DNA of 64,000 nt from Pogonophryne albipinna (lineage: Eukaryota; Chordata; Actinopteri; Perciformes; Artedidraconidae), in NCBI GenBank assembly GCA_028583405.1, contig CM053260.1, positions 19,298,813 to 19,362,812 of the forward strand, given 5' to 3'. Positions 50,787 to 61,814 of the stretch are shown here, in pieces. The notes beneath the pieces are model-generated. The model ran no database searches. It worked only from the letters and a program-made list of their open reading frames with translations, and was not told the origin of the DNA. Made by a program: the position numbers and the translations under genes. Each line of letters starts with the position of its first letter. Position 1 is the first letter of the stretch.

Positions 50787-50908
50787 TAGGGTTAGGGTAA
50801 TGTTGTGAATCGAGTGGCCTGTGTTCGTCGTCCATAACATACGCCTGCCCATACCATAACCCCACCACCACCATGGGCCACTCGATTCACAACATGACCC
50901 TAACCCTA
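50787..50908. repeat. Inverted repeat around an inverted Tc1 fragment, with TTAGGG-like units
   Basis: Arms 50787-50819 and 50876-50908 are reverse complements with one main mismatch. Each outer end carries telomere-like units (TTAGGGTTAGGG at left; CCCTAACCC at right). The inner part of the arms is Tc1 transposase sequence around GAATCGAGTGGCC. CCCTA-type repeats continue to about 50929, degenerate between CCCTAA and CCCTAC. Confidence 0.9.
50819..50897 (-). pseudogene. Tc1-like transposase fragment, inverted
   Basis: On the minus strand the segment encodes HVVNRVAHGGGG followed by VMVWAGVCYGRRTQ. This matches the middle of the DDE domain of Tc1-like fish transposases, around the conserved GGGxVMVWG/A segment. 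The rest of the gene is missing on both sides, and the fragment points opposite to the retained Tc1 end downstream. Non-functional. Confidence 0.75.
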
Positions 50909-50929
50909 CCCCTAACCCTACCCCTACCC

Positions 50930-51258
50930 GTCACACCAGATACTGCCTGGTTTTCGGACCCCCCCAATAAAGCAAAAATGCACGTTTCAGAGTGGCCTTT
51001 TATTGTGGCCAGCCTAAGGCACACCCGTGCAATAATCATGCTGTCTAACCAGCATCTTGATATGCCACGCCTGTGAGGTGGGATGGATTATCTCGGCAAA
51101 GGAGAAGTGCTCACTATCACAGATTTTTTCAGATTTGTGAACAATATTTGAGAGAAATGGTTATTTTGTGTATATAGAAAATGTTTTAGATCTTTCAGTT
51201 CATCTCATGAAAAATGGGAGCAAAAACAAAAGTGTTGCGTTTATATTTTTGTTCAGTG
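50930..51258 (+). mobile_element. Tc1-like element, 3' end only
   Basis: The block starts with CACACCAGATACTG and holds GGCCTTTTATTGTGGCCAGC, a GATGGATTATCTCGG segment and an end reading GTTGCGTTTATATTTTTGTTC then AGTG. It is followed by TA (51259-51260), the Tc1/mariner target. From memory it matches the 3' end of a Tc1-like family widespread in fish. The 5' end is absent from the window, so only a rearranged relic remains. Confidence 0.75.
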
Positions 51259-51260
51259 TA

Positions 51261-52789
51261 CATTTAATATTTTGTCTCTTTTTCAATTTCAACCGAAGAA
51301 TTGGTGTACAATGAGGAAATGCAACATGTAATAGTACTACTGTATATGTAATGCTGAACAAATGTAAACCTAATTAGGCCACTTGGATTTAGAACAGCTT
51401 AATTTAGATTTTTTAAATGAGACAAATGAAAATACTGCATTTTTGCCGTTTAACACAACACTGTGTGATCTTTGACACCCCACTTCTGTATTTAATAGGA
51501 TTAGGGATCGCTGCTGTTAATTAATGTGCGAATGAGTGAATTATTAATTCACAAGAGTGCATAACTAATTTCACAGAATACACAAGAAAAGAAAAAGGCC
51601 GCTGCCGGGCAACTCAGAAATATTGTGGTTGGGGGTCTAAATGTAGCTCCTGCAGTCTTTTGTGCTGCAGAGCTGGAAAGCACTTTCTGGGCATGTTCAT
51701 TTTGAGCCCAAGGTTCACTGTTCACAGGCAGCAGAGATGTTGTCAGGTATGTGAAGTCAAAACGATTTTACTTCAGTGCCGAAAGCAGAGTACATACAAT
51801 TCAAACATGCATCTTTCAATACCTTTCGTGTGAGAAAACACCTCCGAAAGTGTTTTGCAAAAATATAGTGCCGTGGACTTTGCAATCAGAGCTAACCCTG
51901 ATAAGTTGTGTTCGGCCCTGCAGAGAGTGAAAGGAAGTTTTTGCTTTGCGCTGACCTTCCAGTGTTGAATAGGGTAAGTCTGTATGGAATCTGGCTATGA
52001 GCGGAAGCTGTCAAGGCAGGGCATATCTGAATATGTCTCATGCAGCACATCTCTCAATGTAGTGTTGCATTTAATAGACCTCTCTAGTTTTGAATGTGTG
52101 GAATTGGAAAGTAAAATAAAAAACATACCACTAAAATCTGAGGTCATTTTGGATAAAGCCGGAGTAATTTTTTCATGATCTAAATCTCTCAAAGATAATC
52201 TTACCGCCCCAACTCACGGCTGAACAGGAGGACTTAGATTGTGCAAATTGATAAAACTCAAGGGAGGAGAGGTTTGGAGTGAGAAACGTAGGGAGCAGTG
52301 GGGCACTTGAGAGTTTCAATTCAATTTTATGGCAGAGGAGAAATTAGAAAATTCATCACATATGGCGTAGAGATCATGTCAAACCTGCTTTCTGCACCTT
52401 CTGACTCAAATAAGTATCAGAGAGAGGGAGAGAAAATAGACACGACCCCACCCCTCTCAAATAGCCTGACGGGGTACAGGAAAAATAAGCCCATTTACGG
52501 CAACACATTTCACACATTTGGTCGTGGCGTTAAAGGATTAGGATCTGCCGCCGAACTAACTGACTGGATTAGTGCTCTTGTTGCCGATGCCCGCTTTTGA
52601 CTTCTAATCTGGAGGCATTGTGAAAACGAGAGCAGAATTGTACAAAAAAAACAGAGCAAGGTAGCCGTGCCTCAGATCCCATCACAGTGCGCTGTGATAC
52701 AAAACATGACTTTCTGTTATTAAGCAGTCAGGGAGCTTGTATCTCCACAACACTCTGCCAGCAATACATACACCAGCAGAGCTATAGTC
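51261..52789. other. No gene recognised
   Basis: Unique-looking DNA. About 51480-51740, with repeated TTAATTAAT-like motifs and a GC-balanced second half, is a candidate conserved noncoding segment by appearance only. The 100-residue plus frame at 52298-52600 has no domain. Confidence 0.45.
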
Positions 52790-52987
52790 ATTACATTACA
52801 TGCCACTTGTTAGATGCTTTTATCCAAAGCGACTTACATACTCAATACTGTGGGCAATCCCCACAGGATTAATTTGGGGTGAAGTGTCTTGCCCAGGGAC
52901 ACAACGACATGCTGACTGCAGTGGGGTTTGAACCTGTGACCCCCTGATCCCAACACCAAGGCTCTATACACTGCGCCACACGCCTCC
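52790..52987 (-). mobile_element. tRNA-derived SINE, minus strand
   Basis: Minus-strand head starts GGAGGCGTGTGGCGCAGTGT (A-box-like TGGCGCAGTGT in plus 52968-52980). The B-box-like GGTTCAAACCC lies at plus 52923-52941. A body with GGGCAAGACACTTCACCCC follows, and the 3' part GTAAGTCGCTTTGGATAAAA ends in an ATGTAATGTAATG tail. This is a different family from the SINE at 31141. No clear target duplication. Confidence 0.75.
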
Positions 52988-53084
52988 TTCCCTATTACTG
53001 GAGAAGCATGTAAACATATATGGCCCATTTGAGGCTACAATCACAGCCTGAACAGTATTATTCTGTGCCTAATATGTGGATGAG

Positions 53085-53106
53085 GTGTGTGTGTGTGTGT
53101 GTGTGT
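53085..53106. repeat. (GT)n microsatellite, short
   Basis: Eleven GT units, pure. Confidence 0.95.
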
Positions 53107-55419
53107 CCGAGTACATTGTTAATTGAAGGGTAAACAACATTTCAGCAGAAATAAGCCAAGGAGAATGTCATCAAACAATTCCTCCTTCTCCTCTATTTCA
53201 CTTCATCCCCATCTCAACCTGATGGCGTGCCTTCCGTCCTCTCGCCTTCGTAGCCATGGAGATGTGGTGTGTAATTAAAAATATCCTCCCTCCTCTGGCT
53301 ATTCACTTACCGCTGTCAATTAGCAGCTGTTGGATCCGGCTGGATTGATGTTGGGTGTTGCACGCTGCAGCCCGGTGCTCTGCATGTTTGCTTTAGCGTG
53401 TGTTGTTGACAGCGTGCGATAAAGAGTGTAAGCCAATCTGTAAGTAGTGAAAGAGTGTTGCTGTGTGAAATGTACATCCTGCAATTAAATTACCCCATAA
53501 GTGTATTTACCCTTGACAGAGTAGGCTGATTTGTTTGAACGTTACTAGTCTTTTAAGTTTAGCAAGCAGCATAATTCTTTTGTATGCTCCACACTTTCCT
53601 GTTCTCTATCTATGGGAAGCTTTCCCTGCTTCGTTAAGGAAAAAATAAATGAGCAAGCATTTGCTCAGATTGCTCCCCTGTGTATTCTGCCTCCCTTGTG
53701 ATGAAGAATGAATCAGTCTATTGCAGGAACTTAGCCTGCATTTATTACACATTATCACGTGAATCAGGGTATCATTTTTCACTGCGATCCGCACGACTAC
53801 ATTGTTTTCCAAATCAGCTAGAATATTACGCTCTTCGTATGCGTGTTTTAGTCCATGCAGGACGGTCTCTAAATCTCTGTGACAGTCACTCAGGTGCACT
53901 CAGGGACAGATACCCTGTCAGAGTCAAAACGTTTCGGTGTGTGCTAATCGCTGTGGGAGCTTCATACGTCATTCTCAGCACCCCTGACACTATTGTTGGT
54001 GTCTCTAATTAACACTCCTGTGTGGTGCTGATGCTCCACACTACCTGTGCTGAGACACCTGTCCTGTGAGAAACCCAGCGTACAGGAGCTGATGATTGTC
54101 AACACACTTTTTAGATGGTGTTCAGTTTTAAAATACGCCAACACTCTGCTTTGTTAGGATGAGAGGCAGCAGGTGTTTGTGGCTTAGACTCAGCAGGTAT
54201 GACACACTCATGCCTAGGGGTGCTGCTGGCGTTGATGGGTCCACATGCATAATACTACGCAGAAACAGATGGATGAGAGTTTGACAAAGTCTGGTGGCTG
54301 ACAGAAATTAAATTGGTTATGTCTGCGATTTAATGTATTTTCTTTTTTAAGATGTCCCTCTCCCTCTGCCACTGGAATATAATGATGCTTTCTTGCCAAG
54401 AGGTTTGTCAGGGAAGATGCCGGTGAATTTGCATTTATATTTTACAGCGAGACTTATCATAATCATCATGCTGCTGAACAAGATTAACCGCAAGAGTACA
54501 ACAAAGGGAGGAGGGCAAAGATGTTCTGCATGCTCATGTAAATAGCTGGGAATGTTATCAGTTCCGCAGTGTTTTTAATCATGTTTTTTAATCGTACTTT
54601 TTGTGCGTGTGTGTAGATGTGTGTACGCCTTTTTATCTGCTTCACCAGTCATGCCAGCTCACTCTGACCCCGGTGACCCAGTGTCCCTGGCTCTGCTCCA
54701 GGTAGCCTGCAGTCCCATCCTCTCTGCCTGCAAATACTCTCACACAACACCACAGCTTATGCTCAGCAATGGTTATTTTTTCTGTTGGCCCAAATTAAAT
54801 TGAGGCATACTGGCAGCTACACGTAGAGCTTTCGATCTCACCTGTCGTTTTAAGATCTCCCCGTCTCGAAATATTTTTTTCAAAGGAGTTAAGAACTTGA
54901 ATGTGCCTGCATGCTTCTCTTCTGTCTGCTGATGTGTTATTTTGTTTGACGGATGCCTTTGTATTGTTCATGATATCTGATCTGTCTGCCATCTTTAATT
55001 GAGCTCATGCTGTTTTGTGGTTGCTTCACATTTGTTTGTGTGATACCTTTGAATAACATGCATTTTGTTTCTACTTATTTGAGCATTAATGTATCAACAG
55101 TCAGCTCCTCAGAAGGATTCAAGAGACACTGACTAATGGCAGATTTTAAAAGTCATGCCTAGTGATTAGAGTTCAAAGACACCCAGCTGGCTGCAGATGG
55201 CACATTTACAGACATGTTGATTAATGGGCTTTGAAGGATAAGTCTGATGTGAATCTATATTTTTTGTAGCGTCAACAAATGATATGATGAGATTAAAACC
55301 AACAATGAGCTAGTCTTTCTCTCAGTACGTTCCCTACTTCCCCAGCATGTCTGGGGCTCATCATTGTTCCTGATCAAAGAACAGGTTGTTTTTCGTATTT
55401 CCTAAATCAGCTAGACACT

Positions 55420-55640
55420 GAATAGTTCTTAGTTAAAATTACTAGAACAGTATTAAATAGTATATTTGCTGGGGACTTTTTCCTACTGCGATTTGTTCTG
55501 GCAACTAAAAAAAGATTGTCATTAAATTGTCACTACCAAAATTCACTTTAACTTAGTCCAACTGTGTAACTCCTTAATGTGTTTTAGCACCAGGTATCTG
55601 AAAGCTAATAAATGCATTTCCACAAAAAAAGACACCTCCA
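55420..55640. repeat. Diverged interspersed repeat, copy b
   Basis: TAAATAGTATATTTGCTGGG followed by GACTTTT aligns with the core of the block at 38270-38420. Downstream AGCACCAGGTATCTGAAAGC and AATAAATGCATTTCC read like the continuation of an old repeat. Ends undefined. Confidence 0.4.
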
Positions 55641-56429
55641 CAATCACTCTTATTTCCAGGTTGTTATACACTAATACAATATGTTATATTCTATTTTTGC
55701 TAATAAATCCCCCTAAATCCGCCACATGAAACCTTTTAATACATACGTTTCGTCAATCTACACAACCATTTTCCTCCCTTTAAACCCTGCCAACCACCCT
55801 GACACCTTCATATTGGTTGGATCCTGAGTGGCAGAGCGTGGCAAGTTGCTCTCATTTGGTGACAGCCAAAGATGAATCATTTAAAGTGCTCGTGTCTGGC
55901 CTCACAGAGCAGTGTTTTCTGGACTATTAGCTACACAAGCAGCATTAGGCAGATGAGGCAGACTCTCCTCATATCTCAACACACGCCTGAGGCAACAGAC
56001 TGAGCGAGAGACTTCAAAGTCTTCAGATAAGGAGAGATAGACACCTCATGCTGAACTTGAGGAACCTTGACAGATGTAATAGCTGAACGGGTCCTGTGCC
56101 TGGTTGCTGATGGAAAATGTGCCTTTAGCTTAATTTGGCCAACAATTTATTGATTATCGTTGAGTAGATAGTTAAATGTACATTGACATTTTTTGGACAA
56201 ATTCTTACTTTTCAAAATGTCTACATAATCTATATGTTATTTTCAGTCTCCTTGGATGGTTTTGCAGTCTTCTCTATTAACATACCTTGCCCTTTCTCTA
56301 AAGATCTTAGCTGTGTTTTTGTGTTTTGAAGATTTGAAGCAGAGGGGAAGATGCTGTGCTGCTAAACACAGAATATTTGCTTGTGTGTGGAGACGGCAAG
56401 GGGGAAGGGTGAGGAGGTTAGTCTGTTTA

Positions 56430-56433
<4 letters not shown>

Positions 56434-56509
<76 letters not shown>
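56434..56509. repeat. (TG)n microsatellite, 38 units
   Basis: Pure TG run of about 76 bp. Confidence 0.97.
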
Positions 56510-56511
<2 letters not shown>

Positions 56512-58294
56512 TGGGTGATTGTTGCTGGGGGGTTGGTTGCCTGTGGGACCTGCCTCTCAGTGTAATTGAAAAATGTGACCTGGAAAATGTTTGCCCAGCG
56601 GAGCATGAAAGTTACCTCCACAGTGACGGTGGCGTGCTCAGAGGCAGCTCACCTGGCCCCTGACAGGGAGAGCCCCGTATTGGGTGGGATCTCACGTTAA
56701 GAGCCTCTTTATCCCTTCACCACATGCAGACAAATCCATTATTTAATAGTACTAAAGAAGCCTAGGATGCAAAAAAATTCATCTGAAATCCTCACCCATA
56801 AGCTGTGAAAAGACGACCTCGACAAGGGCGCTTGGTGTGCTCAGCTGAGAATGTTAGCCTATAATTCAAGGTGCAAATATTTCATCAAGGAACAAAATAA
56901 TTTCAAGACTCACTCCAACATTTGCATTAAAAAAACATGTGACCTCACATCCTCTGAATTGAAAGGGTTATTGAAATATGTGTCTACAGGAAAAGCAGAG
57001 AACATTCTTGTGTCTCAGCATATCTGACAGTTAATAAAGTGGTGATAAAATGCAATCAAAAACCCAGCCTCCATCCTGCACACTCAGGGTCCTCTGAGTC
57101 ATTTTCATTAACCCACAACCATTATTTCAAATATCACATGCATCTTCATACCTTGACAGGTATGAAGACACATGAGTGTGGACAAGGTACTTCAGCAATG
57201 TAGACAGACTAAATTAATGTATAGAAGTGTAGAGTCAGCACTGGATGGAGGCACGATTTACATTTTAAATACAGCGTTGGTTTTACTTAAGTTATAATGC
57301 TGTGTTTAAAGCGAGAGGGGATCTGGGGACTGAAATTGAGCAGAAACAAGGAAACAGGAAAGGTAAAACAAGGATATTGTCAGTGGGAGATCTAATGTGT
57401 TCAGTAGATGAGCATTCACCCCAATCACACAACAGCTTGTGGGGAGACATACGAAGCAGAAGACTGCAAAGCAGATGTAAACAGTGGCAGATTCAACCTG
57501 AACAACAACATGTAAACAGCCTATAATAGGAAGCCTGTTGTTTGAATCTGCTATGAAAAACCATCTGTTTGCACTTTCTCTCTTGGCTGCTTGTTTGTAT
57601 TTACATGTTTCAAAATCCTAGCGACAATGACCAACATTTGAGTACGTTTTGCAACTGTGGCACAAATTCAGGATATTGGTGGTCCTATAGAATTCCATGG
57701 AGGTACCTCATTGTTGTTGGTCTGCAACTGACTAGGTAACATTCAAGTTAATGTGTTATTTACCAAAATGCAATTTGATGCAGTTCAATACAAAACATAT
57801 TTTTTATAGATTATTAGTGTTATCAAAAAAAAATATCACTCGTCACCGGCTTGAGCTTCAATAACAGGATACATCTATTTATTAATCCTTGCAAGAATGG
57901 AAGTAGTCATCACATACAGAGCATTTGGTACAATAGTTCCAGAACAGTGTCCTTCAGATGCTGATATACAAGAAAGGGTGTTATTCAGTCACAAGATGCA
58001 TGAATACCGGTTCAAAGCAGTATTTAATGCTTAGTTCAGATTAGCCGAGGCCCACGTCAGAAATGATCATGCTTGTCATATGCCTATCTCCAAAGAGGCT
58101 GAATAATCATGTTAATCGTTGTCACATGGCTATCATATGCCTAAAACAGTGTGTCCTGACGCTCTTCTGGGTAATCATATACATCGTCATGTACTGTACG
58201 CAGTTTCAGTTGGGCCTTTGTTATCATGTGGTACTCTGATATTGGAAGAGTACATTCAGTATTTTCCCAACAATTAGAAATATATATTTCAGAC
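56510..58294. other. No gene recognised
   Basis: Unique-looking DNA, AT-rich toward the right. Frames up to 74 residues. Nothing else seen. Confidence 0.55.
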
Positions 58295-58298
58295 TCAA

Positions 58299-58571
58299 AG
58301 GGGACCTATTATGCATTATCACCTGAATCTCCTCCTAGAGCACCATTGTGTTATTTTTAACCAAATATCTCACAGAGGGGCGTGGGGAGGGGCTCCTTAT
58401 TTTCATCTGAAGTAACAGACAGAGAATCAGCACTTTTGAAACATGGCTGAAACAGAGGGGTTTATGGGATGCTGCAATGATCTGTTTGGTGTTTCGAGCC
58501 AAACACTTGAGAGACATGTATTGTATATATCTGAGACCTATATTGATGAAAAACAGTATAATAGGGGACCT
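58299..58571. mobile_element. TTAA-target MITE, family 3 (273 bp)
   Basis: Ends AGGGGACCTATTATGC (left) and, reverse-complemented, AGGTCCCCTATTATAC (right). The right flank is TTAA (58572-58575), shared with the next element. The left flank is TCAA (58295-58298), one change from TTAA. No coding capacity. Confidence 0.75.
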
Positions 58572-58575
58572 TTAA

Positions 58576-59487
58576 AGGTCCCATGTCATGCTTTTCCGGT
58601 TATTACCCGTCCCCTTGTGTGTTATGTAGCTTTTTATGCATGTAAACGGTCTGCAGAGTCACAAACCCTCAAAGTACACCCTGTAGCGAGTAAAACTCTA
58701 ACACAGAAAAGACCTGTCTATGCTGCCCCAGAACGCCTCGTCGGAGATTTTTCTTTTTCCATTTTTTTCTTCTTATAGTGTAGTAAGTACAGTGACATAT
58801 TCGGTGTAGTGATGTAACGTCTCCGCGGATTGGTCCAAATGGACCAATCTGCGGACTTCCTCACACACACACTCAATCTTTTCTCAGCTGCAGCTCCGTG
58901 GATTTCTCAGCCTGAACTCAGCCTGAGACGGCAAGACGCGGCGGGACTCGGCCTGGGCTCGGCCTGAGCTCGGCCCGGGCTCGTTCTGAGCACACACGCA
59001 GACTCACAGCCAGGTTGCAGGTGTGTGTGTGCTCAGGCTGGGTTCAGGCTGGGTTTTGCTGTGTCTCGCTGTCTCGCAGATCCCCCGCAGCAAGCCAGCT
59101 CACACTGTCCGCTCCAGCAGCGAGCCCCGCAACGTCCCACCAACACGGCACCCAGACCCCACGCAGCATTCTCATCTGTTTGTCATTACTGCTGTCATTT
59201 TCTGGTTGCTAACGCCATTGTAACACATAATCACTGATGTTCCGCTGTAACGGTGAAGGACTCATCAGAACAGAGTGGGCGAGCTGACCAATCAGAGTAC
59301 ACTGGGCTCACAGGGAGGGGGGGGGGCAGGAGCTCCAACAAACCGTTTAGGACAGAGAGTGAATACACATACTATACAGAGATTCTGAATGAGAAACCAA
59401 TGTGAGTTTTGAAAATTGCACAATATAAAGTTAGTATACCTCAACAATGGAATTATGATCAGTAGAAATGGCCATGTCATGGGACCT
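58576..59487. mobile_element. TTAA-target element, family 2 copy B (912 bp)
   Basis: Flanked by TTAA (58572-58575 and 59488-59491) with ends AGGTCCCATGTCATGC and AGGTCCCATGACATGG. Its first 130 bp are collinear with copy A but uninterrupted at CCTCAAAGTACACCCTGTAG, where copy A holds the pogo element. The interior differs from copy A: no THAP fragment, and a GC-rich block with CTCGGCCTGAG-like imperfect repeats at about 58905-58990. Confidence 0.85.
58823..58854. repeat. Hairpin, 14-bp arms, inside copy B
   Basis: CCGCGGATTGGTCC pairs with GGACCAATCTGCGG with one mismatch around a 4-nt AAAT loop. Confidence 0.9.
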
Positions 59488-59491
59488 TTAA

Positions 59492-60676
59492 AAAAAATTT
59501 GCTTTAGCAATATTTCAGAGAAATATATACAGACTTCATTGCTAGGAGTAAGATTACAAGTTCTACTGGCGGGTTTATACATACTCATATCTTTGGCAAC
59601 ACATAAATATCCCCCTCATCCTGGTTCTTATGTCTCTACGATATACGGCTACAATCAGCTGTTGTTTAGCATGTTGTACTCAGTTTTAATATGAGAGTCA
59701 AGGAAAGAAAATGTAAAATCTGTTTTCACCTGCTTGAAACATTTGAGACACTACACTCAGTGTAACATCTAATGAAATCCACACTTTAAATTGGCATACA
59801 GTATCTCTGGAAGTATAACTTTGGCACATTTGTAACATCATAAAGGGCTCAGAGACAGAGGCTAACTAAGCTTGTTGGCCTCAGACAGAATTATAGTAAA
59901 TGCTTCAGGGCCAGTGAGGGGAACAAGCTAATTATGGATAGACTGTGTGTAAGAGGGACTCATGCTTCCGTCTTTAATGAGCAAATTTGCATCTTCCATT
60001 AAATTGATGTATGTGTGCATACATCACATTATAGAATTTTTCATAAGAACTGAGGGGGTGAATTTGTGAAATTCTACCGCCCGCATAAGCCACTGCTCAC
60101 AAAGATCAATGGGTCTGCCGTCTCTAGCATTTTCCCTTTGGAGCATTTAGATTGTTAAAAATGACTTGAGTTGTGCAAAAGTTATCATTCATTTACTTAC
60201 TCTGTATGTAAAGTAGAAGTTATTTGACAAAAGTTCACTTATATTAGAGAAAAATGTAGCCTGAAAATTGCTTCTCCACCATCACAACCAACACCATCAT
60301 CAACTTCTACAACCCCTGCATGAGATAAAGGAAAGCTATATCAGGTAATGTATAAATGAGAATACAAACAAGCTAGTAAACAGTGTGAATCTAATTAAAA
60401 GATAATGTCAGCCATTTCGTCACAAATGTTACTTCTGCTATTGGCCTATCTTCTGGCCCTAGGGCTCTCTATCTGTTGAGGGCTATTGCTCTCTACTTGC
60501 AGGCTGTATCTTTAGTTACGCCTCTATCTCCACTTCCTCACCCTGTACTGTATCTTCCTGACTTGGTGGTATTTGTGCTGGCCGCCATGCTTGACTGTGC
60601 TGACCCAGTATTTCACTCTCTCGAAGATCAAATATCCTGTTTAGTTTCTCTAAACTCATAAGATTAAGAATATTTA
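59492..60676. other. No gene recognised
   Basis: AT-rich unique-looking DNA. No frame above 92 residues and no element ends. Confidence 0.55.
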
Positions 60677-60684
60677 GCTGGAAG

Positions 60685-61806
60685 TAGTGTTAATTTTGTT
60701 GACTAAAACTATGACGAAATATGTTCGTCAACGACCTTTTTTTCCATAACGAAAAGGAGACGATGACGAGACGGCACCGACGGCAGTAAACAATAACTGT
60801 AACGAAATCATCATGCAATATCGTTGACGAAAAGTGACGAGACGAAAATGTAGTTCACTAAATAAAAACTATGCCAAAATCTCTCTTTACTTTCGTTGAC
60901 GAAAAATTAGGAGACGAAATATTATCAAAGATAACGTTACATCTCTGATAGTCAGTTTTTCTCCCAGCAGTTCCATTTCCGGTGCTGCGGCAGGGCAGCA
61001 GCTGTGTGTGTCTGTGCTGCGCGCGGCGGTAGATTTGAATTACACCGGGCAGCGGCACAATATGAACTGTCAGGAAGACTCGGGTCTAACTCATGGTCTA
61101 ACTAACCTTATTCAACATAAAATAAAATGGCAACAACAGGGCTTAGGAGCAGTGGTCGCACTCGCGTTAACCGAATACCCCGCCGTCAGCGCGAGTGAGT
61201 GATAAATTGTGCACTCGACGGATAATAATGGATTATGACGGAAATGTTACGATCCTGTCCGTCAAAATGACTGACAACGAAAAAGTCTAAAGCCACCACT
61301 GCTTGGGAGAAAGAAACGATGTGATATTTGGGCCCATTTTCGCTACAATGAGGCTGAGAAAAAAAGGGAATGCATTGTTTTATCAGAAGGGAAGCAATGT
61401 GGCCATAACACAGGTAAAAACACCACAAACCTGACCAGATACTCTCTGCAAAGCTTCTTAATCATTCAACCTGTTTTTCATCAAATAAGGACAAGATATA
61501 ATCTTATTTATTTATATATACTAAAATGACAAATTATTGGTTTTGGCTAGACTAGTTTGACTGAAATGTTCTATATAATCTGATGACTAAAAAAGACTCA
61601 ACAGTTTTCATTGACAAAAAGTAGACTCAAATAATTAGTTTTCTTTGACTAAAATAAGACTAAAATGCTCAGACTTTTAGTCGACTAAAACTTGACTAAA
61701 TAAAAACAGGATGAAGGTGACTAAATATGACTAAAACTAAAAAGAAAATTTAACACAGGACTAAGACTAAAACTAAATTAAAAAATAGCTGACGAAATTA
61801 ACACTA
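60685..61806 (+). mobile_element. hAT-like element, 1122 bp
   Basis: Inverted ends start TAGTGTTAATTTTGTTGACT (left) and TAGTGTTAATTTCGTCAGCT (right, reverse-complemented). An exact 8-bp duplication, GCTGGAAG, flanks them (60677-60684 and 61807-61814). Subterminal regions are full of GACTAAAA- and GACGAAA-type repeats, as in many hAT elements. A BED-finger-like remnant lies in the middle, while the hAT catalytic and dimerisation regions are absent. Confidence 0.87.
61305..61461 (+). pseudogene. BED-zinc-finger-like remnant of a hAT transposase
   Basis: The plus frame reads CDIWAHFRYNEAEKKRECIV then GKNTTNLTRYSLQ. This matches the BED finger pattern (W-x-x-F, Cys pair, G-x-T-x-N-L, His pair), but the second Cys and the first His (now Tyr) are lost. 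The frame has no plausible start, and a stop lies just upstream. BED fingers sit at the N-terminus of many hAT transposases, and the position inside a hAT-like element supports the call. Non-functional. Confidence 0.45.
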
Positions 61807-61814
61807 GCTGGAAG

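Larger units (their letters stand above)
52988..56433. other. No gene recognised
   Basis: Mostly unique-looking DNA with a short TG run at 53085-53106. Frames reach at most 110 residues and have no domains. One diverged interspersed repeat is listed separately at 55420-55640. Confidence 0.5.

Noticed and set aside
50787..50929. True telomere or chromosome end
   Set aside because: Repeats are short, degenerate and on both strands, with normal sequence on either side.
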